Shown piece by piece: positions 1 through 7,928 of a DNA stretch of 64,000 nucleotides. This stretch comes from Solimonas sp. K1W22B-7. GTDB lineage: Bacteria > Pseudomonadota > Gammaproteobacteria > Nevskiales > Nevskiaceae. The position numbers and the translations under genes are program-made. Positions within the stretch are counted from its first letter, which is position 1, and each line of letters starts with the position of its first letter. The notes beneath the pieces were generated by a model, which saw only the letters and a program-made list of their open reading frames with translations, made no database searches and was not told the origin of the DNA. The stretch spans positions 2,790,001-2,854,000 of the forward strand of contig NZ_CP031704.1 in assembly GCF_003428335.1 (NCBI RefSeq), in the 5' to 3' direction.

Positions 1-428
1 CGCCCCTGGAACAACTCGGCAAAGGAGGCTTCCACCCCGCTCTTCTCGTTGCCGGCCACCGGATGGCCGCCGACGAAGCGCGCCGGCAGCACGCCGAACA
101 CCGCCGCCACGTCTTCCTGCACCGACACCTTGGTGCTGCCGACGTCGGTCAGGATCGCGTCGTCGCGCAGCCAGGACGCCAGCTGCGACAGCACCTCGCG
201 GGTCTGCAGCACGGGCACCGACAGCAGCACCACGTCGGCGTCGCGCACGGCCGCTTCCAGGGAATCGGCCGCGTGGGTCGCCACGCCGAGTTCGATGGCA
301 GCGGCCACGCGCGCCGGATCGACGTCATAGCCGATCACTTCGTGCACGACCCCGGCCTTCAGCACCGCCCGCGCGAACGAGCCGCCGATGAGCCCCAGAC
401 CGATGATGGCGAGTCGCTGCACGCTCAC
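1..428 (-). CDS. tyrA: Prephenate dehydrogenase, 3'-truncated by window edge
   Basis: Oxidises prephenate to 4-hydroxyphenylpyruvate in tyrosine synthesis (family knowledge). About 142 residues are visible, reading from a GTG at 428. The start opens directly into a Rossmann fold with the dinucleotide loop GLGLIGGS at residues 10-17, then an Asp (IGYDVD) expected to bind the NAD ribose. The segments VGSTK and GGHPVAGNEKSG are typical of TyrA. The GTG overlaps the hisC stop by four bases (GTGA), so the two are translationally coupled. The rest lies beyond base 1. Whether it is fused to aroA, as in some relatives, cannot be seen. Confidence 0.93.
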   Translation of the reverse strand, partial: MSVQRLAIIGLGLIGGSFARAVLKAGVVHEVIGYDVDPARVAAAIELGVATHAADSLEAAVRDADVVLLSVPVLQTREVLSQLASWLRDDAILTDVGSTKVSVQEDVAAVFGVLPARFVGGHPVAGNEKSGVEASFAELFQG

Positions 429-1558
429 GACGCGAGGATCTCCCTGAGCGCCGCCACCAGGCGATCGTTTTCCGCCTCGGTGCCGATGCTGAAACGCAGG
501 AACTGCGGCATCTGGTAGGACGCCACCGGGCGCACGATCACGCCGCGCTGCATCAGCGCCTGGTTGATCGGCGCGGCGTCGCGGCCGAAGCCCACGGCGA
601 TGAAGTTGGCCTGCGAGGGCAGCACGCTCAGGCCCATGCCGCGCAGCACGGCGGTCAGGCGCGTGCGCTCGCGGTTGTTCAGTTCCACCGAGCGCGCCAC
701 GTGGTCCTGGTCGGCCAGCGCGGTTTCCGCCGCCAGCAGGGCCAGGCTGTTGTTGTTGAAGGGCTGGCGCACGCGGTTGAGCAGGTCGGCCAGTTCGGGG
801 CTGGACAGCGAGTAGCCCACGCGCAGGCCGGCCAGGCCGTAGGCCTTGGAGAAGGTGTGGAACAGCACCAGGTTGGGGTACTGGTCGAGCCAGGCGCGCG
901 CCGGGCTGCGCAGCGCCGGCTCCATGTATTCGTCGTAGGCCAGGTCCAGCGCCACCATCACCTGCGGCGGCACCTGCTTCAGGAAAGCCTCGATATCCGC
1001 CGGCGCCAGCCAGGTGCCGGTGGGATTGTTCGGATTGGCGATGAATACCAGCGACACATCGGGGTTGGCCTTCAGCGCGGTGGCGAAGGCCTGCATGTCA
1101 TGCCCCAGCGGCTGCGCGTCATCGGCCGGACGCGCCGGCACCACCACCGCGCGGGCACTCTGCGCCTGCGTGATGATCGGGTACACCGCGAAGGCGTGCT
1201 GCGAGAACAGCGAGGCGCGGCCGGGGCCCAGGAACAGGCGTCCCAGCAGCTCGATGATGTCGTTGGAACCGTTGCCCAGGGTGATGCATTCCGGGGCGAT
1301 GCCGCGGAAGTCGCCGATGGCCTTCTTCAGGCGGAAGCCGCCGCCGTCCGGGTACAGCGCCAGGTTGCCGTGGGCCAGCACCTCGGCGATCGCCGCCTTC
1401 ACCGCCGGGCTCGGGCCCAGCGGGTTCTCGTTGGAGGCCAGCTTGATCGCGTGGCTGATGCCCAGGCGGCGCTGCAGCTCCTCGATCGGCATGCCCGGGG
1501 CGTAGGCCTCCAGGCTCAGCACGCCGGTAGCGGCGTTTTTCAGCAGGGGTGAGGTCAC
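425..1558 (-). CDS. hisC: Histidinol-phosphate/aromatic aminotransferase
   Basis: PLP-dependent class I/II aminotransferase of 377 aa, the usual HisC length. Visible signatures are SNENPLGPSP near residue 42, the ANPNNPTG loop at 174-181, DLAYDEY near 205, and the Schiff-base lysine K238 in FSKAYGLAGLRVGY. In this operon position it probably also works as the aromatic (phenylalanine/tyrosine) aminotransferase, as proposed for HisC2 of pseudomonads; that is inference. It starts at a GTG (1556-1558) nine bases after the pheA stop and overlaps tyrA by four bases. Confidence 0.93.
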   Translation of the reverse strand: MTSPLLKNAATGVLSLEAYAPGMPIEELQRRLGISHAIKLASNENPLGPSPAVKAAIAEVLAHGNLALYPDGGGFRLKKAIGDFRGIAPECITLGNGSNDIIELLGRLFLGPGRASLFSQHAFAVYPIITQAQSARAVVVPARPADDAQPLGHDMQAFATALKANPDVSLVFIANPNNPTGTWLAPADIEAFLKQVPPQVMVALDLAYDEYMEPALRSPARAWLDQYPNLVLFHTFSKAYGLAGLRVGYSLSSPELADLLNRVRQPFNNNSLALLAAETALADQDHVARSVELNNRERTRLTAVLRGMGLSVLPSQANFIAVGFGRDAAPINQALMQRGVIVRPVASYQMPQFLRFSIGTEAENDRLVAALREILAS

Positions 1559-1567
1559 GGGACAGCC

Positions 1568-2653
1568 CTAGAACGGTGCGGTGGGATAGGAACCGAGGAT
1601 CTTGAAATAGGCCGAGGCCGCGCGGACTTCCGCCAGCACCGACTCGATGCGCGGATCCAGTGCGTGGCCGCGGAAGTCGATGAAGAAGTAGTAGTCGTGC
1701 ACCGCCGCGCCCTTGACCGGCCGCGATTCGATGCGCGTCAGGTCGATGTTCTCGCGGGCGAAGGGCTGCAGCAGCTTGAACAGCGCGCCGGGCATGTTGC
1801 GCTGCGCGGTCAGCACCACCGAGGTGACGTCGTCGCCGGTGGGCGACGGGTCGTGCTTGCCGATGATCAGGAAGCGCGTGGTGTTGTTGGGGTCGTCCTC
1901 GATGTTCGAGGCCAGGATGTTCATGCCGTAGAGCTTGGCCGCCTGCTGGCCGGCGATGGCCGCCCCGCCCTTCTCGCGGGCGATCAGCACCGCCTGGGCG
2001 TTGCTGGCCACGGTGTCCTTCTCGGCCTTGGGCAGGCGCGCATCCAGCCACTTGCGGCACTGCGCAAAGGACTGCTGGTGCGAGTAGATGTGCGTGATGC
2101 CCTCGATCGAGGTCTCGGTGGACAGCAGGCAGTGGTGGATCGGCAGCGTCACCTCGCCGCAGATGCGCAGCGTGGTCTGGGCCAGCTCGTCCAGGGTGTG
2201 GCTGACGATGCCGCCCAGGGAGTTCTCCACCGGCACCACGCCGTAGTCGGCATTGCCGGTTTCCACGTCGCGGAAGATCTCGTCGATCGCCGCCGCCGGG
2301 CGCGCCGTGATGCTGTCGCCGAAGTGCTTCTGCACCGCCGCCTGGGTATAGGTACCCTCGGGCCCCAGGTAGGCGATCTTCAGCGGCGATTCCAGCGACA
2401 GGCAGGCCGACATGATCTCGCGCATCAGCCGCGCCACCGTCTCGTCGGTCAGCGGGCCGGTATTGCGCTCCATCGCGCGGCGCAGCACCTCCGCCTCCCT
2501 CGAGGGGCGGTAGTGGTTGCCGGTGCTGTCGCCCATCTTTTCCTTGATGTGGGCGACATCCTGGGCGATGCGGGCGCGCTGCGAGATCAGCGTCTGGATC
2601 TGCTCGTCCAGGGCGTCGATCCGGGTGCGGGCCTGGGCCAGTTCGTTGTTCAT
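1568..2653 (-). CDS. pheA: Bifunctional chorismate mutase/prephenate dehydratase (P-protein)
   Basis: 361 aa. Residues 1-90 are an AroQ-type chorismate mutase helix bundle (ARTRIDALDEQIQ near the start). Residues ~93-275 are prephenate dehydratase, opening with YLGPEGTYTQAA and containing the catalytic TRF motif (NNTTRFLIIG). Residues ~285-361 are an ACT regulatory domain with the ESRP motif that binds phenylalanine in homologues. It converts chorismate to phenylpyruvate, so feedback inhibition by phenylalanine is expected. ATG start at 2653. The 167-bp gap to the upstream serA contains a palindromic repeat, so serA-pheA read-through passes through a large hairpin. Confidence 0.96.
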   Translation of the reverse strand: MNNELAQARTRIDALDEQIQTLISQRARIAQDVAHIKEKMGDSTGNHYRPSREAEVLRRAMERNTGPLTDETVARLMREIMSACLSLESPLKIAYLGPEGTYTQAAVQKHFGDSITARPAAAIDEIFRDVETGNADYGVVPVENSLGGIVSHTLDELAQTTLRICGEVTLPIHHCLLSTETSIEGITHIYSHQQSFAQCRKWLDARLPKAEKDTVASNAQAVLIAREKGGAAIAGQQAAKLYGMNILASNIEDDPNNTTRFLIIGKHDPSPTGDDVTSVVLTAQRNMPGALFKLLQPFARENIDLTRIESRPVKGAAVHDYYFFIDFRGHALDPRIESVLAEVRAASAYFKILGSYPTAPF

Positions 2654-2729
2654 GGGTGCCGTAACGAAAACAGGGAGCGCGATTGTACGCGCTCCCCTTG
2701 CCGTCCCCTAGCCCTTCCAAGACCAGGCA

Positions 2730-2803
2730 GTCCGCGAATGAACGCAAATAAACGCAAATTAATATTCCGGCCTATTCGCGTTCATTTGCGTCCATTTGCG
2801 GAC
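2730..2803. repeat. Palindromic repeat family 1, copy A
   Basis: About 74 bp. The left arm runs GTCCGCGAATGAACGC followed by repeats of AAAYAAACGC. The right arm is the complementary ATTCGCGTTCATTTGCG..TTTGCGGAC. Each arm is itself built from a ~10-bp unit (ACGCAAATGA). It lies between serA and pheA. Near-identical copies are at 4024-4097 and 19129-19211. Confidence 0.9.
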
Positions 2804-2820
2804 CGATGTCTTCTTTAGGC

Positions 2821-3996
2821 TTAGCGGGCCGGGATGCAGCGCACCGACAGCACGCCCTGGATGCCCTGGAGTTCCTGCACCACGTCCTGGGCGCAGCCGG
2901 AGTCCACGTCCACGATGGTGTAGGCCAGATCGCCGCGCGACTTGTTGAGCAGGTCGGCGATGTTCAGGTTGTGCTTGGCCAGGGTCGTGGAAATCTGGCC
3001 GACCATGTTCGGCACGTTCTCGTTGACGATGCACAGGCGGGTCTTGCCCGGCAGCAGGGCCATCACCGCCTCGGGGAAGTTGACCGAGTTGCGCACGTTG
3101 CCCAGTTCCAGGAACTCGCGCAGCTGGTCGGCAACCATTACGGCGCAGTTGTCCTCGGCCTCGCCGGTGCTGGCGCCCAGGTGCGGGGTCGCGATCACGC
3201 GGGGGTGGCCCTTGAGGGCATTGCTCGGGAAGTCGCAGACATAGGCGTGCAGGCCGCCGGCGTCCAGCGACTCGATCACGGCCTTCTCGTCGACGATGGC
3301 CTCGCGAGCGAAGTTCAGGATGACGCCCTTCTTGGGCATCAGCTTGAGGCGGTCGGCATTGATCAGGCCGCGGGTGGCGTCCAGCAGCGGCACGTGCACC
3401 GAGATGAACTGGCTCTTGGACACCAGGTCGTCCACCGACAGGGCCTGGCGCACGCCGGAGTTCAGCTGCCAGGCGTTGGTCACCGTCATCGCCGGGTCAT
3501 AGCCGTAGACCGTCATGCCCAGTTCCAGGGCGGCGTTGGCCACCTTGACGCCGATGGCACCCAGGCCGATCACGCCCAGGGTGCGGCCCGGCAGCTCGAA
3601 ACCGACGAACTTCTTCTTGCCGTCCTCGACCGCCAGGTGCATGGCCTTGTCGTCGCCGTCGAGCTTCTTCACGAAGTCCAGGGCCTGCGGGATGTTGCGC
3701 GCCGCCAGCAGCATGCCGGACAGCACCAGTTCCTTGACCGCGTTGGCGTTGGCGCCCGGGGCGTTGAACACCACCACGCCGCGCTTGGACAGGGCCGCGA
3801 CCGGGATGTTGTTGGTACCGGCGCCGGCGCGGCCGATGGCCTTCACGCTGGTCGGGATATCGAGCTTGTGCATGTCGGCCGAGCGCACCATCACGGCGTC
3901 CGGGCTGGACAGCTCGGAGGCGACTTCGTAGCGCTCGCGCGGCAGGCGCTCGAGGCCGAGGACGGAGATGTTGTTGAGGGTCTGGATCTTGAACAT
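2821..3996 (-). CDS. serA: D-3-phosphoglycerate dehydrogenase
   Basis: First enzyme of phosphorylated serine synthesis: 3-phosphoglycerate to 3-phosphohydroxypyruvate with NAD. 391 aa. NAD-binding loop GVIGLGAIGVKVA around 141-153, catalytic Arg231 (NFAREAIVDE) and His272 (ATPHLGASTGEAEDN), and a C-terminal ACT domain at ~320-391 (CIVNENVPNMVGQI). The ACT domain implies allosteric control by serine or a related ligand (inference). Start MFKIQTLN. It lies between serC and pheA on the same strand, and copies of the same palindromic repeat sit in both flanking gaps. In the Pseudomonas arrangement I recall, serC is followed directly by pheA, so serA looks like an insertion. Confidence 0.93.
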   Translation of the reverse strand: MFKIQTLNNISVLGLERLPRERYEVASELSSPDAVMVRSADMHKLDIPTSVKAIGRAGAGTNNIPVAALSKRGVVVFNAPGANANAVKELVLSGMLLAARNIPQALDFVKKLDGDDKAMHLAVEDGKKKFVGFELPGRTLGVIGLGAIGVKVANAALELGMTVYGYDPAMTVTNAWQLNSGVRQALSVDDLVSKSQFISVHVPLLDATRGLINADRLKLMPKKGVILNFAREAIVDEKAVIESLDAGGLHAYVCDFPSNALKGHPRVIATPHLGASTGEAEDNCAVMVADQLREFLELGNVRNSVNFPEAVMALLPGKTRLCIVNENVPNMVGQISTTLAKHNLNIADLLNKSRGDLAYTIVDVDSGCAQDVVQELQGIQGVLSVRCIPAR

Positions 3997-4023
3997 GGGA
4001 AGATTCCTTTAAAGATTTAGTCA

Positions 4024-4097
4024 GTCCGCTAATAAACGCAAATAAACGCCAATAGAAGAAATAATTTATTTGCGTTCATTCGCGTTCATTTGCGGAC
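4024..4097. repeat. Palindromic repeat family 1, copy B
   Basis: About 74 bp between serC and serA, with the same ends as copy A (GTCCGC ... GCGGAC) and the same internal ACGCAAATAAACGC units. The loop is AT-rich (AGAAGAAATAATT). It brackets serA together with copy A. Confidence 0.9.
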
Positions 4098-4113
4098 CAG
4101 AGTCTGTTGCGTC

Positions 4114-5196
4114 TCAGCCGCGCGTACGGGCGAATTCCTTCATGTATTCGATCAGCGCGTTCACGCCGTCCTGCGTCATCGCGTTGTACAGGCTGGCGCG
4201 CATGCCGCCCACCGAGCGGTGACCCTTCAAGCCCGACAGGCTGGCGGCCTTGGCGCCCTTGAGGAACTCCGCGTCCAGCTCGGCATTGGCCAGCACGAAC
4301 GGCACGTTCATGCGCGAGCGGTTGGCCTTGGCCACCGGGTTGCTGTAGAAGTCCTGGCTGTCGATGTAGTCGTACAGCGCTCCGGCCTTGCGGGCGTTGC
4401 GCTCACCGATGCCCGCCAGGCCACCGTTGTCCTTGATCCACTTGAACACCAGGCCCGACACGTACCAGGCGAAGCACGGCGGGGTGTTCAGCATCGACTC
4501 GTTGTCGGCCATCTGCTTGTAATCGAAGATGCCCGGCGTGGTCGCCATGGCCTGGCCGATCAGGTCCTCGCGCACGATCACGATCGTGATGCCCGAGGGG
4601 CCGATGTTCTTCTGTGCGCCGGCGTAGATCAGGCCGTACTTGCCGATGTCGATTTCGCGCGACAGGATGTTCGACGACATGTCGGCCACCAGCGGCACGC
4701 CGTTGGTCTCGGGCTCCTGGTGGAACTCGACGCCGTGGATGGTCTCGTTGGGCGTGATGTGCACGTAGGCCGCGTTCGGATCCAGCTTCCAGTTCTTCAC
4801 GTCCGGGATGCTGGTGAACTTGTCGCCCTCGCTGCTGGCGGCGATGTTGACCTTGCCGTACTTGCCCGCTTCCTTGGCGGCCTTCTTGCCCCAGTCGCCG
4901 GTCAGCACGTAGTCGAAGCCGGCCTTGCCGCGCAGCAGGTTCATCGGCAGGAAGGTGAACTGGCCGGTGGCGCCGCCCTGCAGGAACAGCACCTTGTAGT
5001 TGGCCGGGATACCCGCGATCTCGCGCAGGTCCTTCTCGGCGTCCTGGGCGATGCTCATGAATTCCTTGTCGCGATGCGACATTTCCATCACCGACATGCC
5101 CGAGCCGTGCCAGTCCAGCATTTCGGCCTGCACCTGCTCGAGTACGGCCAGCGGGAGGGTCGCGGGGCCGGCGCTGAAATTCACGATTCTTTTCAT
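4114..5196 (-). CDS. serC: Phosphoserine/phosphohydroxythreonine aminotransferase
   Basis: PLP enzyme that transaminates 3-phosphohydroxypyruvate to phosphoserine and also serves pyridoxal phosphate synthesis (family knowledge). 360 aa from the ATG at 5196 (MKRIVNFSAGPATLP), which matches the SerC family start and length. The upstream TTG at 5214 is rejected because an AGGA motif is suitably spaced before 5196. PLP lysine in YAGAQKNIGPSG. Other family motifs: GGATGQF, HIT.NETI and VGGMRASLYNA. First gene of the serC-serA-pheA-hisC-tyrA run. A perfect 22-bp inverted repeat lies just upstream. Confidence 0.96.
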   Translation of the reverse strand: MKRIVNFSAGPATLPLAVLEQVQAEMLDWHGSGMSVMEMSHRDKEFMSIAQDAEKDLREIAGIPANYKVLFLQGGATGQFTFLPMNLLRGKAGFDYVLTGDWGKKAAKEAGKYGKVNIAASSEGDKFTSIPDVKNWKLDPNAAYVHITPNETIHGVEFHQEPETNGVPLVADMSSNILSREIDIGKYGLIYAGAQKNIGPSGITIVIVREDLIGQAMATTPGIFDYKQMADNESMLNTPPCFAWYVSGLVFKWIKDNGGLAGIGERNARKAGALYDYIDSQDFYSNPVAKANRSRMNVPFVLANAELDAEFLKGAKAASLSGLKGHRSVGGMRASLYNAMTQDGVNALIEYMKEFARTRG

Positions 5197-5250
5197 GGTC
5201 AATGTCCTGGGCAATGAGTGTTAAATGTTTTTCGTACCGCCACTTCTTCA

Positions 5251-5320
5251 GTGGGAGCGGCCTTGGCCGCGAAAATCCCACATTTACCGCCTGACCCATC
5301 GCGGCCAAGGCCGCTCCCAC
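5251..5320. repeat. REP-like inverted repeat (GTGGGAGCGGCC type)
   Basis: Two perfectly complementary 22-bp arms, 5251-5272 and 5299-5320, each with the outer sequence GTGGGAGCGGCCTTGGCC, separated by 26 bases. It lies between the vapC stop and the serC start. It belongs to a class of short extragenic palindromes also present at 6027-6108, 55054-55109 and 63823-63885. Confidence 0.9.
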
Positions 5321-5324
5321 AAGG

Positions 5325-5723
5325 TCAAGCCCATTTCTCTACATCAAGGTTCGGCACCGCCGCGAACGCCTGCGGCCGGTCCGTCACCAGCACCAGTTGG
5401 TGCGACAGCGCCGTCGCCGCGACCAGCAGGTCGTAGGCGCCGATCTTCTCGTCCATCTGCTGCGCGTAGGCCGCCAGCGTCACCGCCTGCTGGGTCTCCG
5501 CCACGTCGAAGGCAATGACCTTCACGTTGGCAAAGAACTCCTTCAGCAGCTTGGCGTAGCGCGCCTGCGCCCGCGGCTGCGCCCGCAGCGCCGCCTCGGC
5601 TTCCATCCGGCTGATCGCCGCCACCGCGATGTCGCTGGGCTTGAGCTTGGACAGCTTCAGCACCACCGGCAGGCGGCCCTTGACCGCTCCGGCGATCACG
5701 TTGGCGTCCAGCAGGTACTTCAC
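5325..5723 (-). CDS. vapC: VapC-type PIN-domain toxin
   Basis: 132-aa PIN-domain ribonuclease, the expected toxin of a type II pair. Acidic metal-site residues are visible: Asp in VKYLLDANVIAG at the N terminus, Glu in ISRMEAEAAL, Asp in EKIGAYDLLVAATAL and Asp in LVLVTDRPQAF. The GTG start at 5723 overlaps the antitoxin stop by four bases (GTGA). That choice is better than the much longer in-frame reading, whose extra N terminus only translates the antitoxin gene in another frame. VapC enzymes usually cleave tRNA or rRNA; the target here is unknown. Confidence 0.9.
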   Translation of the reverse strand: MKYLLDANVIAGAVKGRLPVVLKLSKLKPSDIAVAAISRMEAEAALRAQPRAQARYAKLLKEFFANVKVIAFDVAETQQAVTLAAYAQQMDEKIGAYDLLVAATALSHQLVLVTDRPQAFAAVPNLDVEKWA

Positions 5724-5971
5724 CAGCGAGTTTCCGCCGGGCCGCCAAGATGCTCGCGCCAGGCCTGGAAATCCAGGGTGTCCTGGGCCAGTTCCGGGGC
5801 CGGGTTGCGGAAGTGCGCCAATAGCGACTCCGGCCAGTCCTTTTCCTCGTTCCGCGCCAGCCATTCCTGCACCGCCATGGAAATCAGGCGGTTGCGCGTG
5901 ACCCCCGCCCGCTCGACCGCCTTGTTCAGGCGTTCGATGGTGGCTTCGTCGAAATGGACGCTGAAATTCAT
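5720..5971 (-). CDS. vapB: Ribbon-helix-helix antitoxin (VapB-like)
   Basis: 83 aa. The N-terminal ~45 residues (NFSVHFDEATIERLNKAVE, then TRNRLISMAVQEWLA) fit a CopG/Arc-type ribbon-helix-helix DNA-binding fold. The C-terminal half is rich in Trp and acidic residues and would cover the toxin. It overlaps vapC. The short leader has TTGACT and TATACT elements around a CTAACA-TGTTAG palindrome, indicating autoregulation. Only six bases separate the -10 from the ATG, so the message may be leaderless. Confidence 0.87.
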   Translation of the reverse strand: MNFSVHFDEATIERLNKAVERAGVTRNRLISMAVQEWLARNEEKDWPESLLAHFRNPAPELAQDTLDFQAWREHLGGPAETRW

Positions 5972-5977
5972 GGACTT

Positions 5978-6008
5978 AGTATATCACCTAACAGGACATG
6001 TTAGTCAA
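5978..6008 (-). promoter_or_regulatory. vapBC promoter with embedded operator
   Basis: On the minus strand: -35 TTGACT (6008-6003), a 19-base spacer, -10 TATACT (5983-5978), then six bases and the vapB ATG. The perfect inverted repeat CTAACA-N5-TGTTAG (5988-6004) fills the spacer, where an RHH antitoxin would block polymerase. Confidence 0.6.
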
Positions 6009-6026
6009 TATGGAATGCCCTGGAAT

Positions 6027-6108
6027 GTAGGAGCCAGCTTGCTGGCGACCTCTAGCCTGTCGGCAGTCCCACAGGGATTTCCTGCGGTCACAAGCTGCCT
6101 CCTACATG
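6027..6108. repeat. REP-like inverted repeat (GTAGGAGCCAGC type)
   Basis: Outer arms GTAGGAGCCAGCTTG and its complement CAAGCTGCCTCCTAC (one mismatch) enclose an inner partial stem around CCCACAGGGA. It lies between the antiporter stop and vapB. Confidence 0.75.
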
Positions 6109-6127
6109 TCCGGCCGAGTGGCCCGAG

Positions 6128-7771
6128 TCAGGCCGGCACGGCGAGCTGCTCCACCATGCTGCGCGCGATCTCGCGTTCGCCCATGACGATGAAGCTGGCG
6201 CCGCGCTTGCGCAGGTAGTCGACTTCGGCGTCGGAATGGGCGCGGGCGAAGATGCGCAGCTCGGGCTGCACTTCCCTGGCCTGCTGGATCACCTGCCCGG
6301 CCTCGAAGGCATTGGGCACGGCCAGGATCAGGGTGCGGGCCTTGGTCAGCTGGGCGGCGCGCAGGGTGGCGGGCTGGGCGGCATTGCCGACCAGCACCGG
6401 GATGCCCCGCTCGCGCAGGCGCTGCACGCGCTCGTCCTGCTCCTCGATCACCAGGAACGGCGTGCCCTGCTGCTGCAGGGTCTCGACCACGGCGCTGCCG
6501 ACGCGGCCGTAGCCCACCACCACGACGTGATCGGAAATGACCGGGGTGTAGGCGCCCACGGCCCGCACCTGGCCCCAGCGCCGCTCCAGGCGATCCGAGA
6601 TGATGAAGAAGAAGGGGTTGGCGATGATCGAGAAGATCGCGGCGGCCAGGATCACGTCGCGCGCGGTCTCGGTCAGCAGGCCCAGGTCCACGCCCAGGGT
6701 CGCCAGGATGAAGGAGAACTCGCCGATCTGCGCCAGGCTGGCGGCGATGGTCAGTGCGGTGCCGCGCGGGTACTTGAACGCCAGCACGATCACCATCGCC
6801 GCCAGCGACTTGCCCAGCACGATGATCAGGAAGGCCGCCAGCACCAGCCAGGGCTGCGTCACCAGGATCGAGGGGTTGAACAGCATGCCCACCGAGACGA
6901 AGAACAGCACGGCGAAGGCATCGCGCAGCGGCAGCGTCTCCTGCGCCGCCTCCGAACTCAGCTCGGACTCGCTCAGCACCATGCCGGCGAAGAACGCACC
7001 CAGGGCGAAGGACACGCCGAACAGCTGCGCCGAGCCGAAGGCCACGCCCAGCGCCACCGCCAGCACGGCGAGGCGGAACAGCTCCTTGGAACCGGTGCGG
7101 GCGATCATGTGCAGGATGCCGGGGATCAGGCGCCGCCCGACGATCAGCATGAAGGCGACGAAGGCGGCAACCTTGGCCAGGGTCAGCAGGATCGCGGCGA
7201 ACACACTGGGGTTGCTGCCCGGCACGGCGTCCGGTACGCGCCCGCCCATGGCGCCGGCCAGGGCCGGCAGCAGCACCAGGGCCAGCACCATCGCCAGGTC
7301 CTCGACGATCAGCCAGCCCACGGCGATGCGCCCGCGATTGGTCTCGATCTGTCGCCGCTCTTCCAGGGCGCGCAGCAGCACCACGGTACTGGCCACCGAC
7401 AACGCCAGACCGAAGACGAAGCCCTGTGCCATCGGCCAGTCCACCGCCCAGGCCAGCGCCATGCCCAGCAGCGTGGCCACCGCCATCTGCGCGATGGCGC
7501 CGGGGATGGCGATGCGCTTCACCGCCATCAGGTCGGCCAGCGAGAAATGCAGGCCCACCCCGAACATCAGCAGGATCACGCCGATCTCGGCCAGCTCCGG
7601 GGCCAGCGCGGGGTCGGCGACGAAGCCGGGGGTGAAGGGACCGACGACGATGCCGGCGAGCAGATAGCCTGCCAGCGGCGGCAGGCGCAGGCGGTGGGCC
7701 AGCGCGCCGAAGATGAAGGCCAGCACCAGGCCCATGACAATGGTCGCGATCAGGGGCGTGTGATGCGGCAA
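6128..7771 (-). CDS. ybaL: YbaL/KefB-type cation:proton antiporter with TrkA-N domain
   Basis: 547 aa, close to E. coli YbaL. About a dozen hydrophobic segments fill residues 1-390 (CPA2 Na+/H+ or K+/H+ exchanger fold; LAGYLLAGIVVGPFTPGF near 33). A cytosolic TrkA-N Rossmann domain follows from ~408 (DHVVVVGYGRVGSAVVETL) with an acidic nucleotide-ribose residue (FLVIEEQDE). Expected role is inner-membrane monovalent cation efflux gated by a bound nucleotide. It starts at a TTG (7771) because a GGGAG ribosome-binding site lies seven bases upstream. Two hairpins separate it from the upstream DUF3616 gene. Confidence 0.88.
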   Translation of the reverse strand: MPHHTPLIATIVMGLVLAFIFGALAHRLRLPPLAGYLLAGIVVGPFTPGFVADPALAPELAEIGVILLMFGVGLHFSLADLMAVKRIAIPGAIAQMAVATLLGMALAWAVDWPMAQGFVFGLALSVASTVVLLRALEERRQIETNRGRIAVGWLIVEDLAMVLALVLLPALAGAMGGRVPDAVPGSNPSVFAAILLTLAKVAAFVAFMLIVGRRLIPGILHMIARTGSKELFRLAVLAVALGVAFGSAQLFGVSFALGAFFAGMVLSESELSSEAAQETLPLRDAFAVLFFVSVGMLFNPSILVTQPWLVLAAFLIIVLGKSLAAMVIVLAFKYPRGTALTIAASLAQIGEFSFILATLGVDLGLLTETARDVILAAAIFSIIANPFFFIISDRLERRWGQVRAVGAYTPVISDHVVVVGYGRVGSAVVETLQQQGTPFLVIEEQDERVQRLRERGIPVLVGNAAQPATLRAAQLTKARTLILAVPNAFEAGQVIQQAREVQPELRIFARAHSDAEVDYLRKRGASFIVMGEREIARSMVEQLAVPA

Positions 7772-7807
7772 ACGGGTTCTCCCTCTGGTTATGTCTCCGG
7801 TGTCATC

Positions 7808-7833
7808 GGAGGGGACTCGTGCGAGTCCCCTCC
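7808..7833. terminator. Hairpin upstream of the antiporter gene
   Basis: Perfect 12-bp stem (GGAGGGGACTCG / CGAGTCCCCTCC) with a two-base loop, in the gap after the DUF3616 gene. No T-tract, so terminator function is tentative. Confidence 0.5.
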
Positions 7834-7884
7834 TCTGATCCCCGAAGCGGCGCCAAGTTCGGCACCGCAGATGATAACCGGGAG

Positions 7885-7913
7885 GCCTGCCGGCGGCGCT
7901 GCCGCCGGCAGGC
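7885..7913. terminator. Hairpin after DUF3616 gene
   Basis: Strong stem, GCCTGCCGGCGG pairing with CCGCCGGCAGGC, 16 bases past the stop at 7929. Likely 3' end structure of that transcript. No T-run follows. Confidence 0.55.
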
Positions 7914-7928
7914 GACCACGAAACAGCC

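Noticed and set aside
2730-4097. CRISPR-like array from the repeated ACGCAAATRA units
   Set aside because: The units are adjacent within palindromes, with no unique spacers of constant length and no cas genes.
5197-5214. TTG start for serC six codons upstream
   Set aside because: SerC homologues begin MKRxxNFSAGP, and the AGGA ribosome-binding site is spaced for the ATG at 5196.
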